This document shows, piece by piece, positions 6,489 to 7,469 of a stretch of DNA of 7,469 nt. A model generated the notes under the pieces. It made no database searches. It saw nothing but the letters and a program-made list of their open reading frames with translations, and was not told the DNA's origin. Position numbers and translations under genes: made by a program. Each line of letters begins with the position of its first letter. Within the stretch, counting starts at the first letter, position 1. This DNA comes from Chitinophagaceae bacterium (GTDB taxonomy: Bacteria; Bacteroidota; Bacteroidia; Chitinophagales; Chitinophagaceae): the NCBI GenBank assembly GCA_003534175.1, contig DPFD01000019.1:4038-11506 (forward strand). The letters run 5' to 3'.

Positions 6489-7469
6489 ATGGCCCAACAG
6501 AAACCGATTGTTAGTCCATCATTTGCCTTCGCCACTTTAGAAGAAACCCTGGATGTTAAACCCAAAGGCGAGGAATTATTCATAGGAATTCCCAGAGAAA
6601 AATCTTTCAACGAAAACAGGATTGCCCTCACGCCCGATGCGGTTGGCGTGCTGGTGGCCAATGGTCATCAGGTAGTAGTGGAAAGCAATGCAGGGTTGGG
6701 AGCGAATTATAGCGACAATGATTACAGTGAAGCCGGTGCACGGATTGTGTACGACACCGAAAAGGTTTTTGAGTCGGGTGTTATTGTGAAGAGTGGCCCG
6801 GTGAGTGAAGATGATTGCAAATACTTAAAGCCCAATCAGTACATCATTTCTCCCATCCACCTGCCGGTGATGAAAAAAGAGATTCTGGAGAAGATGATGG
6901 AGAAAAAAATTACAGCCCTCAGTTTTGAAAATCTGAAAGACGACAGCGGACACAACCCGATAGTGCGCAGCATGAGTGAGATTGCTGGAAGTGCCGTGAT
7001 GTTGATTTCGAGCCAGTACCTGAGCACAGCTAACAATGGCAAAGGCGTATTGGTGGGAGGGATCAGCGGTATTCCGCCTACCAAAGTAATTATTATTGGT
7101 GCGGGTATTGTTGGCGAGTATGCAGCGCGTACCGCCCTGGCCATGGGTGCCAGTGTAAAGATTTTCGACAACAGCATTTATCGTTTGAAGCGGTTGCAGA
7201 ATAATATTGGGGTGCGTTTATGGACATCCGTAATTGAACCCAAAATCTTGGGCAAGCAGTTAAAAACATGCGATGTGGCGGTAGGGGCACTGAGTGCCGG
7301 CGGAGTTCGTACACCCGTTGTCGTTACCGAAGAAATGGTTTCGGCTATGCGTCCGGGGAGTGTGATTGTTGACGTGAGTATTGATCATGGCGGATGTTTT
7401 GAAACCAGTTCTGTAACCACGCACGATAATCCTGTCTTCAAGAAGTATGATGTGATTCATTATTGTGTA
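6489..7469 (+). CDS. ald: alanine dehydrogenase, 3' end cut off by the window
   Basis: This NAD-dependent enzyme interconverts L-alanine with pyruvate and ammonia. The reading frame has no stop in 327 codons and leaves the window, so the last roughly 70-80 residues are missing. Compared with B. subtilis Ald as I recall it, the aligned catalytic residues are present: R44 in NENRIALTP, K101 in IVKSGP, H124 in SPIHLP and D299 in VDVSIDHGG. The Rossmann motif GAGIVG (204-209) is followed by D227, which suits NAD rather than NADP. Residues 1-30 are an extension before the usual start, FIGIPREK, and 'GGCFET' (301-306) is as I remember for Bacteroidota versions. The family usually has Q after the catalytic Asp; here it is H300. 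The related PntA transhydrogenase subunit is less likely, given the IDxGG and GGCFET context. It follows tsaE by 48 bases and probably shares its transcript. Confidence 0.9.
   Translation, partial: MAQQKPIVSPSFAFATLEETLDVKPKGEELFIGIPREKSFNENRIALTPDAVGVLVANGHQVVVESNAGLGANYSDNDYSEAGARIVYDTEKVFESGVIVKSGPVSEDDCKYLKPNQYIISPIHLPVMKKEILEKMMEKKITALSFENLKDDSGHNPIVRSMSEIAGSAVMLISSQYLSTANNGKGVLVGGISGIPPTKVIIIGAGIVGEYAARTALAMGASVKIFDNSIYRLKRLQNNIGVRLWTSVIEPKILGKQLKTCDVAVGALSAGGVRTPVVVTEEMVSAMRPGSVIVDVSIDHGGCFETSSVTTHDNPVFKKYDVIHYCV

Overview
The window reads as ordinary chromosomal DNA of a member of the Bacteroidota, perhaps a Chitinophagales/Sphingobacteriales-type organism, although no 16S or other decisive marker is present. 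The pointers are: no clear Shine-Dalgarno sequence before any start codon; copies of the Bacteroidota -7 promoter motif TAnnTTTG next to start codons; a short RecQ form with its zinc cluster far downstream and no HRDC domain, which I recall from this phylum; and an alanine dehydrogenase with an N-terminal extension and a Bacteroidota-like 'GGCFET' segment. Base composition and codon use look even across the genes. I saw no mobile element, tRNA, rRNA or CRISPR array.

Layout from left to right. At 58-1599 (+) lies a complete YjgR/DUF853-type HerA-like ATPase gene. An AT-rich gap of about 330 bases follows. It holds a good intrinsic terminator at 1903-1934 and, about 60 bases before that, a promoter-like pair of boxes that could define a small RNA of about 90 nt. 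On the minus strand, 5967 down to 1933 carries copA (a Cu+ P1B-ATPase) followed 21 bases later by recQ, probably one transcript that converges on yjgR. A 59-base divergent spacer (5968-6026) separates copA from tsaE (6027-6440, +). After 48 bases comes ald, alanine dehydrogenase, which starts at 6489 and runs off the right edge after 327 codons.

The genes do not form one pathway. TsaE belongs to the t6A37 tRNA-modification machinery, Ald to alanine/pyruvate metabolism, CopA to copper export and RecQ to DNA repair; YjgR is a P-loop ATPase of unknown role. The tsaE-ald and copA-recQ pairs look like co-transcribed neighbours rather than functional modules.

The most notable signals are regulatory or architectural. 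Both divergent genes at 5968-6026 have a perfect -7 box only three or four bases before the start codon, which would imply leaderless mRNAs. RecQ carries about 160 extra residues between its helicase core and its zinc cluster. A short transcription unit may lie in the yjgR-recQ gap. I did not find convincing evidence of a previously undescribed multi-gene system.
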